A stretch of DNA of 64,000 nt from Bartonella sp. TP (GTDB lineage Bacteria > Pseudomonadota > Alphaproteobacteria > Rhizobiales > Rhizobiaceae): contig NZ_CP129002.1 of the NCBI RefSeq assembly GCF_030406085.1, positions 62,001-126,000 of the forward strand, written 5' to 3'. The notes under the pieces are model-generated. The model made no database searches and was not told the origin of the DNA. It saw only the letters and a program-made list of their open reading frames with translations. How positions within the stretch are numbered: the stretch's first letter is position 1; each line of letters opens with the position of its first letter. Position numbers and translations under genes: made by a program. Below are positions 16,306 to 25,123 of the stretch, piece after piece.

Positions 16306-16587
16306 CTATCTAGGCTGCACCTCTTCTAAGAGCGCATGATATTTAGCTATATTTTCTGGGTTTATGCCTTCATCTGCACAAAAAGCTAGTAACAATTTCT
16401 CATCTGCCATAAGATACTCTATTATACTAGCCAAAAAACCAGGGATTTTTAAAGCCTGGCGCGCATCAACAGGATTAAGGCCTGTTGTTTCAAAAAATTT
16501 TGCCGTTTCCTTTTCATCTTTAGAAATAAAATATAAAGCCTTTAGCGAGGTTAGCTCAGCCCTATCCGTGTTAATAACATGCTTCAT
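16306..16587 (-). CDS. DUF3572 family protein
   Basis: A 93-residue soluble helical protein. The pattern ALYFISKDEKETAKFFETTGL...DARQALKIPGFLASIIEYL...EKLLLAFCADEGINPENI matches the DUF3572 family found almost only in Alphaproteobacteria, usually beside dinB and divK as here. The function is unknown. Divergent from divK, and 2 bp upstream of dinB. Confidence 0.85.
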   Translation of the reverse strand: MKHVINTDRAELTSLKALYFISKDEKETAKFFETTGLNPVDARQALKIPGFLASIIEYLMADEKLLLAFCADEGINPENIAKYHALLEEVQPR

Positions 16588-16667
16588 AAATAATTTCCTT
16601 TATGTTATTATAGCGAAAGTGTTATTTAAACATATTATATAAAAAATACAAAGGTTAAATGAAAACT

Positions 16668-17033
16668 ATGGCTAAAAAAGTTATGATAGTTGAAGATAAT
16701 GATCTCAATATGAAGCTATTTCGAGATCTGGTACAACTTGGGAATTATAAGGCCATTGAAATACGCAAAGGCAACGAAGCCATAGAAGCAGCTTTGGATT
16801 ATATGCCGGACCTGATTGTTATGGATATACAGCTACCAGAGATTTCCGGCATAGATCTAATCAAAGAAATCAAAGCTAACGAAAAATTACAAACTATTCC
16901 TGTTTTAGCAGTTACGGCCTTTGCCATGCCAGGGGATGAAGAAAGAATAAGAGCATCCGGCTGCGAAGACTATATAGCTAAACCTATTTGTATAACTAGT
17001 TTTCAGGAAATTTTAAAAAAATATTTGGCTTGA
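16668..17033 (+). CDS. divK: Cell-cycle response regulator DivK
   Basis: Single-domain receiver (121 residues from the chosen start) that links the DivJ/PleC kinases to CtrA control of the cell cycle. It has the acidic pocket (VEDND), the phospho-acceptor at Asp53 within [14 protein letters not shown] and the KPI lysine. Numbering from the ATG at 16668 puts the acceptor at 53, as in Caulobacter DivK. An ATG at 16659, 4 bases after AAGG, would add three residues and remains possible. No output domain. In relatives the diguanylate cyclase pleD normally follows; here rpsI does, on the other strand. Confidence 0.93.
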   Translation: MAKKVMIVEDNDLNMKLFRDLVQLGNYKAIEIRKGNEAIEAALDYMPDLIVMDIQLPEISGIDLIKEIKANEKLQTIPVLAVTAFAMPGDEERIRASGCEDYIAKPICITSFQEILKKYLA

Positions 17034-17061
17034 ACATTATAGAAATTTGTTCAAGCCAAAT
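17023..17061. terminator. Bidirectional terminator between divK and rpsI
   Basis: A perfect 14 bp stem (17023-17036 with 17048-17061) around an 11-base loop. Reading + it is followed by TTATTTTAT; reading - it is followed by ATTTTTTTAAAATTT. It includes the divK stop codon. It serves both convergent genes and is the strongest hairpin-plus-T signal in the window. Confidence 0.82.
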
Positions 17062-17066
17062 TTATT

Positions 17067-17525
17067 TTATCGTTTAGAGAACTGGAAGCGACGGCGCGCT
17101 TTTGCCCTGCCGTATTTCTTACGTTCAACTACGCGGCTATCTCTGGTTAAAAAGCCAGCAGACTTTAACACAGGGCGTAGTCCTGGTTCATAGTAAGTTA
17201 AAGCCTTGGATATGCCATGACGCACCGCACCAGCTTGACCAGATAGCCCGCCGCCTACAACCGTAGCCATAATGTCGAATTGGCTTGCTCTGTCTGTTGC
17301 CTCTATTGGTTGGCGCAAAATCATTTGCAAAACCGGACGAGCAAAATATGCGCTAAAATCCTTACCATTGATTATGATTTTGCCTGAACCTGGCTTAACC
17401 CAAACACGGGCCACAGCGTTTTTTCGCTTGCCAGTAGCATAGGCTCGGCCAAACTTATCTAATTTTTGCACATGCACAGGGTGAGCTGGCGCGTTATTTT
17501 CTATAGTAGAATCAACCATATTCAT
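17067..17525 (-). CDS. rpsI: 30S ribosomal protein S9
   Basis: Ribosomal protein uS9, 152 residues, with the rhizobial-type N-terminal extension (about 25 residues) before the conserved [21 protein letters not shown]. The C-terminus is the classic [24 protein letters not shown], whose tail reaches the tRNA P-site. It lies 2 bp after rplM, in the universal rplM-rpsI operon. An ATG two codons downstream is an alternative start. Confidence 0.97.
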   Translation of the reverse strand: MNMVDSTIENNAPAHPVHVQKLDKFGRAYATGKRKNAVARVWVKPGSGKIIINGKDFSAYFARPVLQMILRQPIEATDRASQFDIMATVVGGGLSGQAGAVRHGISKALTYYEPGLRPVLKSAGFLTRDSRVVERKKYGRAKARRRFQFSKR

Positions 17526-17527
17526 AG

Positions 17528-17992
17528 CTATACAGACCTTTTATTTTTGCGATTAAGCTGACTAACATCCAATATTTTGGGTTGCTGAGCGCTATGTGGG
17601 TGTTCTGCCCCGGCATAGATGCGCAAATTTTTCATTTGTCTTCTACCTAGGGGGCCGCGCGGTATCATGCGCTCTACCGCTTTTTCCAAGGCGCGCTCTG
17701 GAAAGCGTCCTTCTAGAATTTGGCGAGCCGTACGCTGCTTTATGCCACCAATATAGCCCGTGTGCCAGTAATAAATTTTGTCTTGGTATTTTTTGCCAGT
17801 TAACGCAACTTTTTCTGCGTTAATAACTACAACATTGTCACCATCATCAACATGCGGTGTATAGGTTGCTTTATGTTTACCGCGTAATCGAGTAGCTATA
17901 AAGGCTGCGAGACGCCCCAACACCATGTTTTCAGCGTCGATAACAATCCAGTCTTTAACTATCTCGGCTGGCTTTTGCGAAAAAGTGGCCAT
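17528..17992 (-). CDS. rplM: 50S ribosomal protein L13
   Basis: Ribosomal protein uL13. I start it at the ATG at 17992 ([11 protein letters not shown], 154 residues) because AAGGAAAC lies just upstream and relatives begin this way; an upstream in-frame ATG would add 12 residues and contain the ribosome site. Conserved blocks [33 protein letters not shown] and MIPRGPLGR are present. It is the first gene of the rplM-rpsI operon. Confidence 0.96.
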   Translation of the reverse strand: MATFSQKPAEIVKDWIVIDAENMVLGRLAAFIATRLRGKHKATYTPHVDDGDNVVVINAEKVALTGKKYQDKIYYWHTGYIGGIKQRTARQILEGRFPERALEKAVERMIPRGPLGRRQMKNLRIYAGAEHPHSAQQPKILDVSQLNRKNKRSV

Positions 17993-18343
17993 AGAAGTTT
18001 CCTTAATATTTAAATCACAAATGCACAATGTACATTAGGACATTTCTTGTTGCTTAATATTGTATCTAAAATACAATAGATAAACGCTGCTGATGCAACG
18101 TAAAGAAATCTTAATAAAACTTTATGGCCTGTTAGTCAAGCTAAAACTATATAACTAGCCCTTCTATCTAAAATTTACTTATTTTTTTAATATTTAGCCA
18201 TATTCTATTGCCTAAATGCCATAAGCAAGCTAATTTGTAACAATAAAAGTTGTAAATGATTCGTAAGCGTATGATATCGCTAAGGAAACAGTACGCTTCA
18301 CCTAGGATTCAAAATTTCGGTCGCAGAAAAAGGTAGTAATTGT
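17993..18343. other. Divergent intergenic region rplM / topA (351 bp)
   Basis: This must hold the promoters for rplM-rpsI and for topA, but AT-richness leaves no single clear pair of hexamers. A 10 bp palindrome AATGTACATT sits at 18027-18036, 35 bp before rplM. A 26-codon ORF, very rich in Arg and Lys (18256-18336), starts at an ATG with no ribosome site and ends 7 bp before topA. No RNA gene is seen. Confidence 0.6.
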
Positions 18344-20821
18344 ATGGATTTAGTTATTGTAGAATCGCCAACAAAAGCTAAAACTATTAACAAATATTTG
18401 GGTAAAAAATACAAGGTCCTAGCGTCGTTTGGGCATGTACGTGATTTATCTAGTCGCAATGGTTCGGTCCAGCCAGAAAATGACTTTGCGCTAAATTGGG
18501 AAACAGCTGCAAAATCACAAAAGCACCTAAATACTATTATAAAGGCTGCAGAGGAATGTGAATCTATAATATTAGCCACCGACCCTGACCGTGAGGGAGA
18601 AGCGATTTCTTGGCATATTTATGAAATTTTACGCAGCAAAAAAGCACTTAAAAACAAACCATTTAAACGTGTAGTTTTCAATGCTATTACCGAAAAATCG
18701 GTATTAGAAGCTATGCAGCATCCGCGTGATATTGACAGCAATTTGGTTGAGGCTTATTTGGCGCGTCGGTCGTTGGATTATTTGGTAGGCTATAGCCTGT
18801 CGCCAGTATTATGGCGTAAATTACCCGGTGCACGCTCAGCTGGCCGTGTGCAGTCTGTAGCGCTACGAATTATCTGTGATCGAGAAAATGAGATAGAACG
18901 CTTTGTAAGCCAAGATTACTGGTCAATTAATGCCATGCTAGAAGATAGCGTAAACAAAAGCCCTTTTTTGTCGCGTTTAGTAGAATATAAAGGCCATAAG
19001 CTAGATAAGTTAGATATTAATAGTGAGCAACAGGCCAGCGAAATAAGAGCAGAGCTTTTACAGTCACAATTACGGATAAGTAACGTTGAGGCCAAGCAAA
19101 TACAACGTTCGCCTAGCGCGCCTTTTACTACTTCGACCCTACAGCAAGCAGCATCCACGCAGCTTGGTTTTTTTTCGGCCAAGACTATGCAACTAGCGCA
19201 AAAACTCTATGAAGGTATAGACATAGGCGGTGAAACTAGCGGTCTTATAACTTATATGCGTACCGATAGCACGCAAATAGTGCAAGAGGCTATTTTAGAT
19301 GCCCGCAACGTTATTAGTAAAAATTATGGCACGAACTATTTACCCGCTGCACCTCGTACCTATAGCACAAAGGCAAAAAATGCGCAAGAAGCACATGAAG
19401 CTATAAGACCAACCTATTTTGCTCGTAAACCAGAGGATTTGACGAATTATTTAGACGGCGATCAACTCAAGCTTTATGGACTAATCTGGAAGCGCGCTAT
19501 AGCTAGCCAAATGGCCTCGGCGAAGATTGAACGCACAACGATTAATATTTCAGCTACAGCTACAAATAGTAATGCTTTATTGCGTGCCACAGGCTCGGTT
19601 ATCAGCTTTAAAGGATTTTTGTCGGTTTATAATGAAGTAGAAAATGACGCTAGCGAGCCTATCTTGCCAGCTCTCACCCAGGGCCAAGAGCTAGAAGCAA
19701 AAGAGATTATAGTTACAGCACATAAAACCGAACCGCCACCGCGTTATAGCGAGGCCTCGTTAATTAAAAAGCTAGAGGATTTGGGTATCGGCCGCCCTTC
19801 GACTTATGCTTCTATCCTTTCTACCTTAAGCGATCGCGGCTATGTTATTAATCAAAAACGTAAATTATTGCCCCAGGCGAAAGGGCGTTTCGTTACAGAA
19901 TTTTTAAAGCAGTTTTTTGCCAAATATGTTGAATATGATTTTACAGCGAATTTAGAAAATGAGCTAGATGAGATTTCTAATGGCGAATTACAGTGGAAAA
20001 AAGTGCTGGCAAATTTCTGGCAAAATTTTCATGAGGCTATAGACGAAACTAATCCGCTACGCATAAGCGATGTTATTGATAATTTAAATGATGAGCTCGC
20101 GCCTTTTCTCTTCCCACCAAACGAAGAAGGTGAAGATCCACGGTTATGCCCAAATTGCAAAGAGGGCCGGCTATCGCTAAAGCTTAGCCGTTTTGGCGCC
20201 TTTATCGGCTGCACAAATTATCCTGAATGTAAATATATACGGCAAATAGGAGAAGAGGATATAGCCATGGAACAAACATTAACAGAGCGCACAATAGGAC
20301 ATGACGAAAATACAGGCGAAGAGATAAAGCTGTTAAACGGCCGTTTCGGCCCATATGTCCAAAGAGGTGAAGGTAGCAGCGCCAAAAACGCCTCCATTCC
20401 CAAAGATTGCGATATTAACAATATTACGGTCGAGATCGCTAGTGCATTGCTAAATTTACCGCGTGAAATTGGGATAAATCCCGAAAGCGGTAAAATGATT
20501 ACGGCTGCCATTGGCCGCTATGGCCCCTATTTACTGCATGATGGCAGCTATACTAAGCTGAGTTCTGCTGACCAAGTATTTGATTTGCCTTTAGAGGAAG
20601 CCGTTGAATTAATAAAAAACTCACCAAAAGCTGGGACAAAAGCAGCAAAAAAATTGCTGGGCGAGCACCCAACACATGGCCCAATAAGCCTGCAGAGCGG
20701 ACGTTTTGGCCCCTATGTAAAAGCTGGCAGCATTAATGCAACTATCCCCAAAAGCTACAATAGCGAAACGCTTACGCTAGAACAAGCAATTGAACTAATA
20801 AATAAAAAGGCAAAAAAATAA
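18344..20821 (+). CDS. topA: DNA topoisomerase I
   Basis: Relaxes negative supercoils by single-strand passage. The 825 residues include an N-terminal TOPRIM domain (VIVESPTKAKTINKYLG; ATDPDREGEAISWH), the active-site Tyr304 in GLITYMRTDS and the PPPRYSEASLIKKLEDLGIGRPSTYA block. After that comes one intact four-cysteine zinc finger (CPNC...CTNYPEC, about residue 600) and several cysteine-free Toprim C-terminal repeats containing GRFGPYV. Full length. In relatives rnr and a DUF983 gene lie between topA and rpmG; here rpmG follows directly. Confidence 0.97.
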   Translation: MDLVIVESPTKAKTINKYLGKKYKVLASFGHVRDLSSRNGSVQPENDFALNWETAAKSQKHLNTIIKAAEECESIILATDPDREGEAISWHIYEILRSKKALKNKPFKRVVFNAITEKSVLEAMQHPRDIDSNLVEAYLARRSLDYLVGYSLSPVLWRKLPGARSAGRVQSVALRIICDRENEIERFVSQDYWSINAMLEDSVNKSPFLSRLVEYKGHKLDKLDINSEQQASEIRAELLQSQLRISNVEAKQIQRSPSAPFTTSTLQQAASTQLGFFSAKTMQLAQKLYEGIDIGGETSGLITYMRTDSTQIVQEAILDARNVISKNYGTNYLPAAPRTYSTKAKNAQEAHEAIRPTYFARKPEDLTNYLDGDQLKLYGLIWKRAIASQMASAKIERTTINISATATNSNALLRATGSVISFKGFLSVYNEVENDASEPILPALTQGQELEAKEIIVTAHKTEPPPRYSEASLIKKLEDLGIGRPSTYASILSTLSDRGYVINQKRKLLPQAKGRFVTEFLKQFFAKYVEYDFTANLENELDEISNGELQWKKVLANFWQNFHEAIDETNPLRISDVIDNLNDELAPFLFPPNEEGEDPRLCPNCKEGRLSLKLSRFGAFIGCTNYPECKYIRQIGEEDIAMEQTLTERTIGHDENTGEEIKLLNGRFGPYVQRGEGSSAKNASIPKDCDINNITVEIASALLNLPREIGINPESGKMITAAIGRYGPYLLHDGSYTKLSSADQVFDLPLEEAVELIKNSPKAGTKAAKKLLGEHPTHGPISLQSGRFGPYVKAGSINATIPKSYNSETLTLEQAIELINKKAKK

Positions 20822-20823
20822 TA

Positions 20824-20853
20824 TTGACTTTTTCTGACGAAATGCGGTATAAG
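20824..20853 (+). promoter_or_regulatory. Promoter of rpmG
   Basis: TTGACT (20824-20829), an 18 bp spacer and TATAAG (20848-20853) start 2 bp after the topA stop. rpmG begins 33 bp downstream, preceded by TAAGGT as ribosome site. Confidence 0.6.
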
Positions 20854-20886
20854 CAGGCATATTCTAGAATAATATAAGGTAGCATC

Positions 20887-21054
20887 ATGGCAAAAGCAGC
20901 AACAATTAAAATTAAGCTTTTATCTACTGCAGATACTGGTTTTTTTTACGTAACAAAGAAAAACAGCCGTACTATGACTGACAAGATGGTTAAGCGTAAA
21001 TATGATCCCGTGGCAAAAAAGCATGTGGAGTTCAAAGAAGCAAAGATAAAATAA
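20887..21054 (+). CDS. rpmG: 50S ribosomal protein L33
   Basis: A 55-residue protein reading [18 protein letters not shown] at the start, then [12 protein letters not shown] and [18 protein letters not shown]. This is bL33 of the cysteine-free (zinc-independent) type usual in Proteobacteria. It has its own promoter and ribosome site, and the nuclease gene begins 3 bp after its stop. Confidence 0.96.
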   Translation: MAKAATIKIKLLSTADTGFFYVTKKNSRTMTDKMVKRKYDPVAKKHVEFKEAKIK

Positions 21055-21057
21055 TCT

Positions 21058-21603
21058 TTGCCTGCCGCGAAAGATATAATCGTAATATCATTATTGCTTG
21101 GCATTATTTTATACCTTTATTTAGCAAAAAATGAAAATTACAAACAGCCTGCTCACGATACTGCTGAAATCACCGTGCAAGGTAAGCCGTACCTAATAGA
21201 TGGTGATTCTATAAAGGTGGCTGGCTTAGAAATGCGTCTAATGGGCATGGATGCGCCAGAATTTTTGCAAAAATGCGGTTCACCGGGGCAAGAATATTTT
21301 TGCGGGCAAGAAGCCAGAAAGCATTTAGCTCAGCTAATCAATAAAAGAAATATAGTTTGCCATTATAAAAAGTTAGATATCTACCACCGAGCGCTTGCCT
21401 TGTGCTTTGCTGGGGAAATATTGCTGAACCGACAAATGGTACGTGATGGCTGGGCTGTTAGCTTTTATGATTATAAGCTAGAAGAAAAACAAGCACGCGG
21501 GGAAAAATTGGGTATATGGAGCGGCCCTTTTGAGTTGCCAAAATATTGGCGTCGCCAGCATAAGCACAAAGATCGCCCATTAGCGAACGCACAATTATTA
21601 TAA
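21058..21603 (+). CDS. Membrane-anchored staphylococcal-nuclease-like (SNase) protein
   Basis: A 181-residue protein with one N-terminal hydrophobic helix (about residues 6-22) and a thermonuclease fold: DGDSIKVAGLEMRLMGMDAPE, GQEARKHLAQLI and YHRALALCFAGEILLNRQMVRDGW. The Arg/Glu catalytic positions (R in MRLMGMDAPE; E in QEARKH; R in YHRALA) appear kept, so activity is plausible. Secretion across or anchoring in the inner membrane would place it in the periplasm. The start is a TTG 3 bp after rpmG, with only weak ribosome-site sequence. It ends 1 bp from the convergent lipoprotein gene. Confidence 0.85.
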   Translation: MPAAKDIIVISLLLGIILYLYLAKNENYKQPAHDTAEITVQGKPYLIDGDSIKVAGLEMRLMGMDAPEFLQKCGSPGQEYFCGQEARKHLAQLINKRNIVCHYKKLDIYHRALALCFAGEILLNRQMVRDGWAVSFYDYKLEEKQARGEKLGIWSGPFELPKYWRRQHKHKDRPLANAQLL

Positions 21604-21604
21604 T

Positions 21605-22228
21605 CTAAGTGTTTTTACGTGTCCATACAATCATTTGTTTGGCTATATCATTAAATGCTGCATCTAACGCTGGAGCGTATATGTAGCCATTCAAGTTTTT
21701 TGCATTAGTGGCGGCAATAGCTTTTGTGATTTTAAACCGCCTGGTCGCTTTTACTACGCCATCTGTTTCGCGTAATATCGAGGCACTAATCTCTACATCT
21801 ATGTTATTATAATCTTTATTACATAAGACGATATTAAAAGCCCTTAAATCAGTAATTAACTCATAATCTATACTTAATCCCTGCCCTGGACGTGCTACGG
21901 CAGAAAAAAGTCTGCTATTTTCAAAGGCTTGAACTAAACGGGTTTGTATTAGGTTTGGCAAGCGATCTGCCCATTGCGCAGCGCCAAGATAAGCTATTGC
22001 GTTTGCTTGATCTTTTATCAGCAAATCTTCACCATCTAGGGGTTTTATGGCTGTTGGAGCTGTAATTAACAGCTGTATACGCTTTTTGCTATGTTTAATA
22101 AGCGGGCGTTGCGTAAAATTATAGGCTGTTAAATCAAAAGTATCTTTGGTTCTTGTTGCCATACAGCCGCTCAAGCCAAGCAAGCATATAGCAATTAGAA
22201 AAGAGTTTTTTACGCTATATTGCTTCAC
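21605..22228 (-). CDS. ABC-type transport auxiliary lipoprotein of the Mla/MCE system
   Basis: A 207-residue lipoprotein: the signal sequence ends in a lipobox (LLGLSGC, cysteine about residue 21), followed by a PqiC/ABC-transporter-auxiliary domain with LLITAPTAIKPLDGEDLLIK and YLGAAQWADRLPNLIQTRLVQAFE. I start it at the GTG at 22228, which has GGGGATGAAGAA just before it; the longer frame would run into mlaD. It begins 11 bp after the mlaD stop, and is the last gene of the mlaEFD operon. Likely the outer-membrane or periplasmic partner receiving lipids. Confidence 0.85.
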   Translation of the reverse strand: MKQYSVKNSFLIAICLLGLSGCMATRTKDTFDLTAYNFTQRPLIKHSKKRIQLLITAPTAIKPLDGEDLLIKDQANAIAYLGAAQWADRLPNLIQTRLVQAFENSRLFSAVARPGQGLSIDYELITDLRAFNIVLCNKDYNNIDVEISASILRETDGVVKATRRFKITKAIAATNAKNLNGYIYAPALDAAFNDIAKQMIVWTRKNT

Positions 22229-22239
22229 TTCTTCATCCC

Positions 22240-23070
22240 CTATAATCGCGGTATAGAATCGCCGCCGCCCCATATTAACCGCTGCGGATTGCGTTTTATT
22301 TCATTAACTGAACGCTCTAAGCGCTCAACTGACCTAGCACTATCTATCAATTTTTGCTGCACCGTTTTTAAGTTAGTCCCGGTAATAGAACTTAATCCAC
22401 CTGATAGCGGCGCTATGCCTGCTTGCACAGAATGCGCAGCGTTCTCTAGCGCCTTTAACGTTTTATTGCTTTGCATTATCACGGTCTGTATATTGCCGCG
22501 ATTGTTACGCAAGGTATCCGTAACGGCGCGCGTATTATCTATGGTTTGGCGCATCGGAATGCTTACTTGGTCAATTAAGTTGTTCAGCTTAAGCAAGGTC
22601 AGATTAGCTTGTGCTAAGGCAGTTTGCGAAGAAGTTAATAATTTATTAATCGAGGCAGCTTGAGCATATAAGTGCGGCGTTTTTCCCTTTGCAATTGAAA
22701 ATAATAGCGGATCCGAAAGTTTACCGCCCTGCAAATTTATAGCAGCTGCCCCAGTAAAACCAGTATAGCTTAATTCCGCTATGGTCGATGGGCGTATCGG
22801 TGCGGCGCTGTCTACCAAGCTATGGGCAATTACCATATTCAAATTATCCCTAGCCAGCACCAATTGCTTAACCTCGCCGATATTTATGCCGTTAAATAAA
22901 ACCTTGCTGCCTTCTGTTAAGCCAGTTACCGAACCATTAATATAAATATCTAGCTCTTCTAAGGATTTTTTATTATTTAGCCTGGTAGCGCATAATATAA
23001 AAATCACTACGCTTAAAAAAGCGGCAACTATAAAAAAACCAGCTAGCGCATAATTTGCTTTTGTCTCCAT
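22240..23070 (-). CDS. mlaD: MCE-domain periplasmic lipid-binding protein (MlaD-like)
   Basis: A 276-residue protein with one N-terminal transmembrane helix (about 8-28), an MCE domain (YINGSVTGLTEGSKVLFNGINIGEV, about 42-120) and a long C-terminal helical region that may form a hexameric channel. It carries phospholipid between outer and inner membranes together with the MlaE permease and MlaF ATPase encoded just upstream. It is longer than E. coli MlaD (about 183), as is usual for the rhizobial type. Confidence 0.9.
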   Translation of the reverse strand: METKANYALAGFFIVAAFLSVVIFILCATRLNNKKSLEELDIYINGSVTGLTEGSKVLFNGINIGEVKQLVLARDNLNMVIAHSLVDSAAPIRPSTIAELSYTGFTGAAAINLQGGKLSDPLLFSIAKGKTPHLYAQAASINKLLTSSQTALAQANLTLLKLNNLIDQVSIPMRQTIDNTRAVTDTLRNNRGNIQTVIMQSNKTLKALENAAHSVQAGIAPLSGGLSSITGTNLKTVQQKLIDSARSVERLERSVNEIKRNPQRLIWGGGDSIPRL

Positions 23071-23106
23071 TTAGCTACCCACTAAATTTCGCAATATACA
23101 ATATAG

Positions 23107-23856
23107 TCAAAGTTTCTGCCTTTTCAAATAAGCCGAGAGCCATTTGTCATTTAATGATTCTAATTCCTTTAATGGACCAGCTATCTTTATACTCTTATCT
23201 CGCAAAACTGCAACCCTATCACAGATAGTATGCAAACTACCTAAATCATGGCTTATCATATAAAAAGTTAAGCCTAAAGTTTTAGACAAGCTCTTTATCA
23301 ACTCATCAAATTGTGCAGCGCTTATCGGATCTAAACCAGAAGTTGGCTCATCTAAAAAGATAATGTCAGGGTCCAGAGCTAAAGCCCGCGCCAGTGCCAC
23401 CCGCTTTATCATACCACCAGATAATTGCGATGGGTATTTGTCGGCTACGTTGGCCGGCAACCCAACTAAGGCTAACTTTAACATTGCTAGTTCACTCAAT
23501 AAATTATCGCTAAGATCTAGATACTCAGCCATTGGTAATTTAACGTTGCTAAGTATATTTAGCGAAGAAAATAGTGCCCCCTGTTGAAATAGCACACCGA
23601 TTCTTGAATATAGTTGTTTTTTTTGCTTGTTATTTAATAAATTGACGTTTTTTCCAAAAAATTCTATACTACCGTTCTGACATGGTATTAAACCCAATAT
23701 TGTACGCATTAAAACAGATTTACCCTCGCCTGAAGGGCCAATAACTCCTAAAATTTCACCTTGATATATCTCAAAATTTAACTTGTCCAAAATAAGTTGG
23801 TTATTCAATATTACTGTTAGATTTTGTAATTTAATTGCTGGGATGCGAAAAGACAT
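23107..23856 (-). CDS. mlaF: Mla lipid transport ATP-binding protein
   Basis: ABC ATPase of 249 residues: Walker A GPSGEGKSVLMRT, Q-loop FQQGALFSSL, signature LSGGMIKRVALARAL, Walker B DIIFLDEPTSGLDP and the switch His in MISHDLGSLH. The KSVLMRTILGL and LFSSLN features fit the MlaF/Ttg2A group. It powers MlaE, whose gene ends 12 bp before this start. Confidence 0.92.
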   Translation of the reverse strand: MSFRIPAIKLQNLTVILNNQLILDKLNFEIYQGEILGVIGPSGEGKSVLMRTILGLIPCQNGSIEFFGKNVNLLNNKQKKQLYSRIGVLFQQGALFSSLNILSNVKLPMAEYLDLSDNLLSELAMLKLALVGLPANVADKYPSQLSGGMIKRVALARALALDPDIIFLDEPTSGLDPISAAQFDELIKSLSKTLGLTFYMISHDLGSLHTICDRVAVLRDKSIKIAGPLKELESLNDKWLSAYLKRQKL

Positions 23857-23868
23857 ATTATCAATCTA

Positions 23869-25026
23869 TCAATAATTTAGCCATGCTAAAATCATAGCAA
23901 AAATACCGTCAATAACTATAACACAAAATATCGATTTAACCACACAGCTTGTAATTTTTTGTCCCAAAATCTGTGTACTGTCTTTTATTTTTAGCCCCTC
24001 CATAACTGCTACTAATGCTATTAGCAAGGCCAAGAACGGGCTCTTTAGCACCCCTATAGTATAGGTAGAAAAATAAATGTCATTTTGTATACGTGTTAGA
24101 AAAATTTTATAGGAAATATGTGAATAATAATGAATCATCACAGCAGCTCCAGCCAGCGCCGCGATATTTGCAAATATTGTTAGCAATGGCAAAGAAACAA
24201 CAAGCGCCGCTATGCGCGGTAAATATAGGGTTTTAAAAACGTCAAACCCCATAATTTGTAACGCATCTATTTCTTCACGCATTTTCATTACACCTAGCTC
24301 TGCTGTAATAGCGCTGCCACAGCGACCAGCGATCAATATTGCCGTTATTAAAACCCCTAGTTCCCTAAATATTAATATACCAGTTAGATCAACCACAAAA
24401 ATTTCTGCGCCAAAATATCGCAATTGAAAAGCTCCCTGCTGGGCCATTATAGCCCCTATGATAAAAGCTAATAGCATAACTATTGGCGTTGCTTTTACCC
24501 CCAAACTATTCAATTGTTGTATAAAAGGAGCAAGGCGGCTTGCCAACTTGTGCGGGTTGTGCCTTGTTGACGATTTTTTTGGCCATGAAAAAGCTAAAGA
24601 GCCAATAAGATATAATATCGCATAAACATCATTGGTTACTGTATTGGCCACCTGACCAATATCATTTAGCATAAAATACAGCAAGTTTGGTCGCTTTTCT
24701 GGAGGCCGCGCTTGCTCAGCCAATCTGCGCTGCGCCAATCCTACCTCTTCCAGCAAGCCACGCCATGATATATCTGCCGCGCCATACAATATCGCAATAC
24801 TGCACTGTAAGCTGCACTCTAAATAATCGCGCAGCTTATATATCATCAGCGCTCCGCTAGTATCCATAGCGGTTACATCATGCAAATCTATGACCGCGGG
24901 TAGCGCCCCTGTATTTTTAAATTTAGCTATTTCTTCTTCTATAATGGTCGCGGTATTTTTATTCCACTGACCTATGGCTTTTAGCTTTATTGGATTAGCT
25001 GCACTGTCTAAGAAAATAAAGGCCAT
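23869..25026 (-). CDS. mlaE: STAS-MlaE fusion lipid ABC transporter permease
   Basis: A 385-residue permease. About the first 100 residues form a STAS-like domain (AVIDLHDVTAMDTSGALMIYKLRD), and the rest is the MlaE membrane domain with FGAEIFVVDLTGILIFRELGV, the GRCGSAITAELGVMKMREEIDAL motif that contacts the ATPase, and several helices. In E. coli the STAS protein MlaB is separate; the fused form is common in Alphaproteobacteria. First gene of the operon and divergent from the malic enzyme. Confidence 0.92.
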   Translation of the reverse strand: MAFIFLDSAANPIKLKAIGQWNKNTATIIEEEIAKFKNTGALPAVIDLHDVTAMDTSGALMIYKLRDYLECSLQCSIAILYGAADISWRGLLEEVGLAQRRLAEQARPPEKRPNLLYFMLNDIGQVANTVTNDVYAILYLIGSLAFSWPKKSSTRHNPHKLASRLAPFIQQLNSLGVKATPIVMLLAFIIGAIMAQQGAFQLRYFGAEIFVVDLTGILIFRELGVLITAILIAGRCGSAITAELGVMKMREEIDALQIMGFDVFKTLYLPRIAALVVSLPLLTIFANIAALAGAAVMIHYYSHISYKIFLTRIQNDIYFSTYTIGVLKSPFLALLIALVAVMEGLKIKDSTQILGQKITSCVVKSIFCVIVIDGIFAMILAWLNY

Positions 25027-25078
25027 TAGAAATTCAGAATTCGGTTGCTATATTCAGCCAATATATTATAATAATTTC

Positions 25079-25092
25079 TACATTACAATGTA
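25079..25092. promoter_or_regulatory. Inverted repeat in the divergent mlaE / malic enzyme gap
   Basis: TACATT-AC-AATGTA, a perfect 6 bp dyad with a 2 bp centre, lies 53 bp upstream of mlaE and 32 bp upstream of the malic enzyme start. It is a candidate operator; no regulator is known from the sequence. Confidence 0.3.
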
Positions 25093-25123
25093 CAAACTCT
25101 AAAATACAAAGAGCATAAAATTA

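Noticed and set aside
18092-18158. 21-codon ATG frame in the rplM/topA gap
   Set aside because: Too short, no ribosome site, no other support.
22220-22663. 147-codon frame on the + strand
   Set aside because: Antisense to mlaD; the mlaD MCE motif is unambiguous.
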